NCBI GenBank assembly: GCA_964584135.1
Contig: CAZOYN010000047.1
Span: 1 to 6,153 of the forward strand
Direction: 5' to 3'
Origin: CAZOYN01 sp964584135
Lineage (GTDB): Bacteria; Patescibacteriota; Saccharimonadia; Saccharimonadales; UBA4665
Length of the DNA stretch: 6,153 bases
Part shown: positions 4,989 through 6,153 of the stretch, in pieces
Position numbering within the stretch: the first letter of the stretch is position 1
Layout of the letters: the number at the start of each line of letters is the position of its first letter
Notes under the pieces: generated by a model
The model's database searches: none
Told to the model about the DNA's origin: nothing
What the model saw: only the letters and a program-made list of their open reading frames with translations
Translations under genes and position numbers: made by a program

Positions 4989-5011
4989 ATGTACTCCTTT
5001 TACCCCCACGG

Positions 5012-5042
5012 TACGCTTCTGCCTGAACATGCGTCAAGCGTA
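5012..5042 (-). other. Inverted repeat in the rpsF-ssb spacer
   Basis: Seven-base arms TACGCTT (5042-5036 on the minus strand) and AAGCGTA (5018-5012) are perfect complements around a 17-nt loop, 23 nt before the ssb start. There is no T tract after it, so it is not an intrinsic terminator. It might be a processing site or modulate ssb translation; it could also be chance. Confidence 0.35.
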
Positions 5043-5081
5043 AGCTTATTAAAAATGCAAATATTTAAGAATAACTTAAGA

Positions 5082-5465
5082 TTACTCTTCGGAATCTTTG
5101 TCTTCGTCGTCGCTGGTCTCACCCCGTTCGGCAGCCTTAGCGGCCTTGGCAGCCTTTTCGGCTTCAGCCTTAGCGGCAGCCTTGAGGTCCGGCCGGGTGA
5201 TGAGAAAGCGGATGACTTCAGTTGTAATGTTCAGTGAGGCTTCCACCTTTTGAACGCCTTCACCAGGCAATTCTAGGGTGTAGAAAACGTACACAGCGTA
5301 GTCGTTACGCTTGATCGGGTAAGCCAGCTTGCGCTTGCCCCAGTTGTCGGTACTGACCACCTTGCCGCCGTTATCGGTGACAATTTTCTTAACCCGGTCT
5401 TCGGCTTTGGACAGGTCGACTTCCAGGTCGGGGTGATACAGCACAGCCAGTTCGTCCTGATTCAA
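5082..5465 (-). CDS. rpsF: 30S ribosomal protein bS6, TTG start
   Basis: A 127-residue S6 starting at TTG (5463-5465). The core (about 1-93) has the ferredoxin-like family pattern: ELAVLYHPDLE, then the helix SKAEDRVKKIVTDNGGKV, WGKRKLAYPIKRNDYAVYVF, and the last strand near EVIRFLIT. A tail follows with Ala/Lys repeats (about 94-112) and a final acidic run rich in Asp/Glu/Ser (113-127), typical of S6 tails that are processed or disordered. The TTG start is set by an AAGGAG site 6 nt upstream; an in-frame ATG at 5499-5501 lies within the leader hairpin and has no ribosome-binding site. S6 binds 16S rRNA together with S18. It is the first gene of the rpsF-ssb-rpsR-sORF-efp unit. Confidence 0.95.
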   Translation of the reverse strand: MNQDELAVLYHPDLEVDLSKAEDRVKKIVTDNGGKVVSTDNWGKRKLAYPIKRNDYAVYVFYTLELPGEGVQKVEASLNITTEVIRFLITRPDLKAAAKAEAEKAAKAAKAAERGETSDDEDKDSEE

Positions 5466-5470
5466 ACTGT

Positions 5471-5477
5471 TCTCCTT
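5471..5477 (-). promoter_or_regulatory. Shine-Dalgarno deciding the rpsF TTG start
   Basis: AAGGAGA on the minus strand lies 6 nt (counting from GGAG) before the TTG at 5465. It directly follows the 3' strand of the leader hairpin, so a protein bound to that hairpin could occlude it. Confidence 0.8.
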
Positions 5478-5478
5478 C

Positions 5479-5520
5479 CTTCGGTTATAGCCTGTGCACA
5501 CAAGGGGTCACAAGCTGAAG
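5479..5520 (-). ncRNA. S6:S18-like ribosomal protein leader
   Basis: In the rpsF leader the RNA folds into two stacked stems. The lower stem pairs CUUC (5520-5517) with GAAG (5482-5479). The upper stem pairs AGCUUGUG (5516-5509) with CACAGGCU (5496-5489) over 8 bp with one wobble, closing a 12-nt loop. Between them only the 3' side has a bulge, AUAACC (5488-5483), which with the next G gives an ACCG stretch. A bulged CCG element at this place, next to the rpsF ribosome-binding site, is the hallmark of the known S6:S18 autoregulatory leader, where the S6-S18 complex mimics its 16S binding. The match is by eye from structure and the CCG, not from a covariance model. Confidence 0.6.
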
Positions 5521-5535
5521 TTTATAGTACGTTTG

Positions 5536-5564
5536 AGTATACCCTAATCACCCCTGTTGGTCAA
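5536..5564 (-). promoter_or_regulatory. Strong sigma70 promoter of the rpsF operon
   Basis: On the minus strand TTGACC (5564-5559), a 17-bp spacer, and TATACT (5541-5536) form a near-consensus promoter with 5 of 6 matches in each box. Predicted start is near 5529, giving a leader of about 64 nt that holds the S6:S18-like hairpin and the Shine-Dalgarno. The -35 contains the TGA stop of the upstream gene (5563-5561), so the ribosomal unit is packed directly against it. Confidence 0.8.
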
Positions 5565-6153
5565 GCGGCCTGAGCCTCGTCCGGCTTGATCGAATCCGCG
5601 AGTTTTTGGAAGACATAATACAGAGCGGCACGGGTACCGATCCGTCCGAGCATATAATCTGCACTGTTTGGTGGAATATTTTCTTTTAACCGGCCATTAA
5701 GGTAGGCCCAGGAGTACTTTTCGGCCACCGACTGGCCACCGACTGTGAAATTCTCTGTCAAATAGTGGGCTGCGGCCCGCAGGATCGAAAATCCCTGCTC
5801 TGGATTAAGCGTGTCGGCAAACGCTTCGCCCACGGCTTGATACTCGTCTGTCTCAGGGGCATACTCCACCAGCAGTGCTGCTAAGAAGCTATGGACTGGC
5901 CCAAAGTAACCATCACTGGCTGCCGGGTTTTTCTTGGAACGCCAAACGTTATGTTTATCCACAATCTCGTCAGGATGAGTATTTATAGGTGTAGGGTTAA
6001 TCCATACACTAGAGCTAGCTAGGCGGGAAAGCTCCGCATCCGTCATCGTTCGCAAAGCTGGGTTTGGTCCCAGCAGGTCATAACCTTGAAGCGGTAAATA
6101 GCCGGCCGTTGGCAGCAATACGGCCAGCAGCCCCGTAGGGTCAGAGTCCGGCA
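5561..6153 (-). CDS. Unrecognised protein, C-terminal part (cut by window edge)
   Basis: An open frame from the right edge to TGA at 5561-5563, giving 196 residues with no stop upstream. A TTG at 6116-6118 is in frame but has no ribosome-binding site, and coding sense continues to the edge, so the start is probably outside the window. The first visible part, TGLLAVLLPTAGYLPL, is hydrophobic; then come PDEIVDKHNVWRSKKNPAAS, DGYFGPVHSFLAALLVEY and ILRAAAHYLTENFTVGGQ, mostly helical, and an ADYMLGRIGTRAALYYVFQK helix near the end. I do not recognise a family or any catalytic motif. The stop codon lies within the -35 of the rpsF promoter, and it is transcribed in the same direction as the rpsF unit. 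Confidence 0.75.
   Translation of the reverse strand, partial: PDSDPTGLLAVLLPTAGYLPLQGYDLLGPNPALRTMTDAELSRLASSSVWINPTPINTHPDEIVDKHNVWRSKKNPAASDGYFGPVHSFLAALLVEYAPETDEYQAVGEAFADTLNPEQGFSILRAAAHYLTENFTVGGQSVAEKYSWAYLNGRLKENIPPNSADYMLGRIGTRAALYYVFQKLADSIKPDEAQAA

Noticed and set aside
4989..5030. Longer SSB from the upstream ATG
   Set aside because: It adds 14 unrelated residues without a ribosome-binding site and reads through the AAGGAG that serves ATG 4988.
5101..5190. Repetitive GC-rich tract that could be a tandem repeat
   Set aside because: It encodes the Ala/Lys/Glu-rich tail of S6; the repetition follows from codon choice, with no precise repeat unit.
5466..5501. Longer S6 from ATG 5501
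   Set aside because: The added residues are encoded by the leader hairpin and Shine-Dalgarno; the TTG at 5465 has AAGGAG 6 nt upstream and matches the family start.
1..6153. UGA-recoded genetic code (Gracilibacteria/Absconditabacteria type)
   Set aside because: TGA ends the crp-like and right-edge genes at sensible places and conserved genes contain no in-frame TGA.

Overview
The window looks like compact chromosomal DNA from a small-genome bacterium. The best guess is the Candidate Phyla Radiation, with a Saccharibacteria (TM7)-like member most likely. This is inferred from very short or overlapping gene junctions, several starts that look leaderless, a short bS18, an rpsF-ssb-rpsR cluster not followed by rplI, and a YokE-type PH-domain protein with a long glutamine-rich tail. 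TGA is used as a stop (crp-like gene, right-edge gene), so the UGA-glycine code of Gracilibacteria/Absconditabacteria does not apply. Taxonomy cannot be proven from the sequence alone.

Layout, left to right. (1) 1-209, + strand: the C-terminal TGS end of the GTPase YchF. It runs 11 bp into the tail of the next, convergent gene. (2) 199-1056, - strand: a bacterial PH-domain (YokE-like) protein with a Gln-rich coiled coil. (3) 1166-3208, - strand: a tight run tlyA -> phosphoribosyltransferase-like gene -> Crp/Fnr-type regulator, with 1-nt and 14-nt gaps. All three starts lack a Shine-Dalgarno sequence, and each has a -10-like hexamer exactly 6 nt before its ATG, as expected for leaderless transcripts. 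(4) 3209-3319: a divergent control region with a good sigma70 promoter and an operator-like array of ATACTA half-sites in front of a ribbon-helix-helix (RHH) regulator gene (3320-3604, + strand). The RHH stop overlaps the efp stop. (5) 3601-5465, - strand: rpsF, ssb, rpsR, a previously uncalled 36-codon ORF, and efp, apparently one transcription unit. It is driven by a near-consensus promoter at 5536-5564 with a leader that folds like the S6:S18 autoregulatory motif. (6) 5561-6153, - strand: the C-terminal part of an unrecognised protein cut by the window edge.

Most of the content is translation and replication housekeeping: S6, S18, EF-P, the rRNA methyltransferase TlyA, YchF and SSB. Two small transcription regulators sit next to it. 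No mobile element, CRISPR array, tRNA or rRNA was seen. The most interesting signals are the repeated leaderless-promoter geometry, the small ORF coupled to efp by a TAATG overlap, the RHH operator array, the S6:S18-like leader, the arginine-tipped EF-P, and the degenerate PRPP loop in the phosphoribosyltransferase-like protein.
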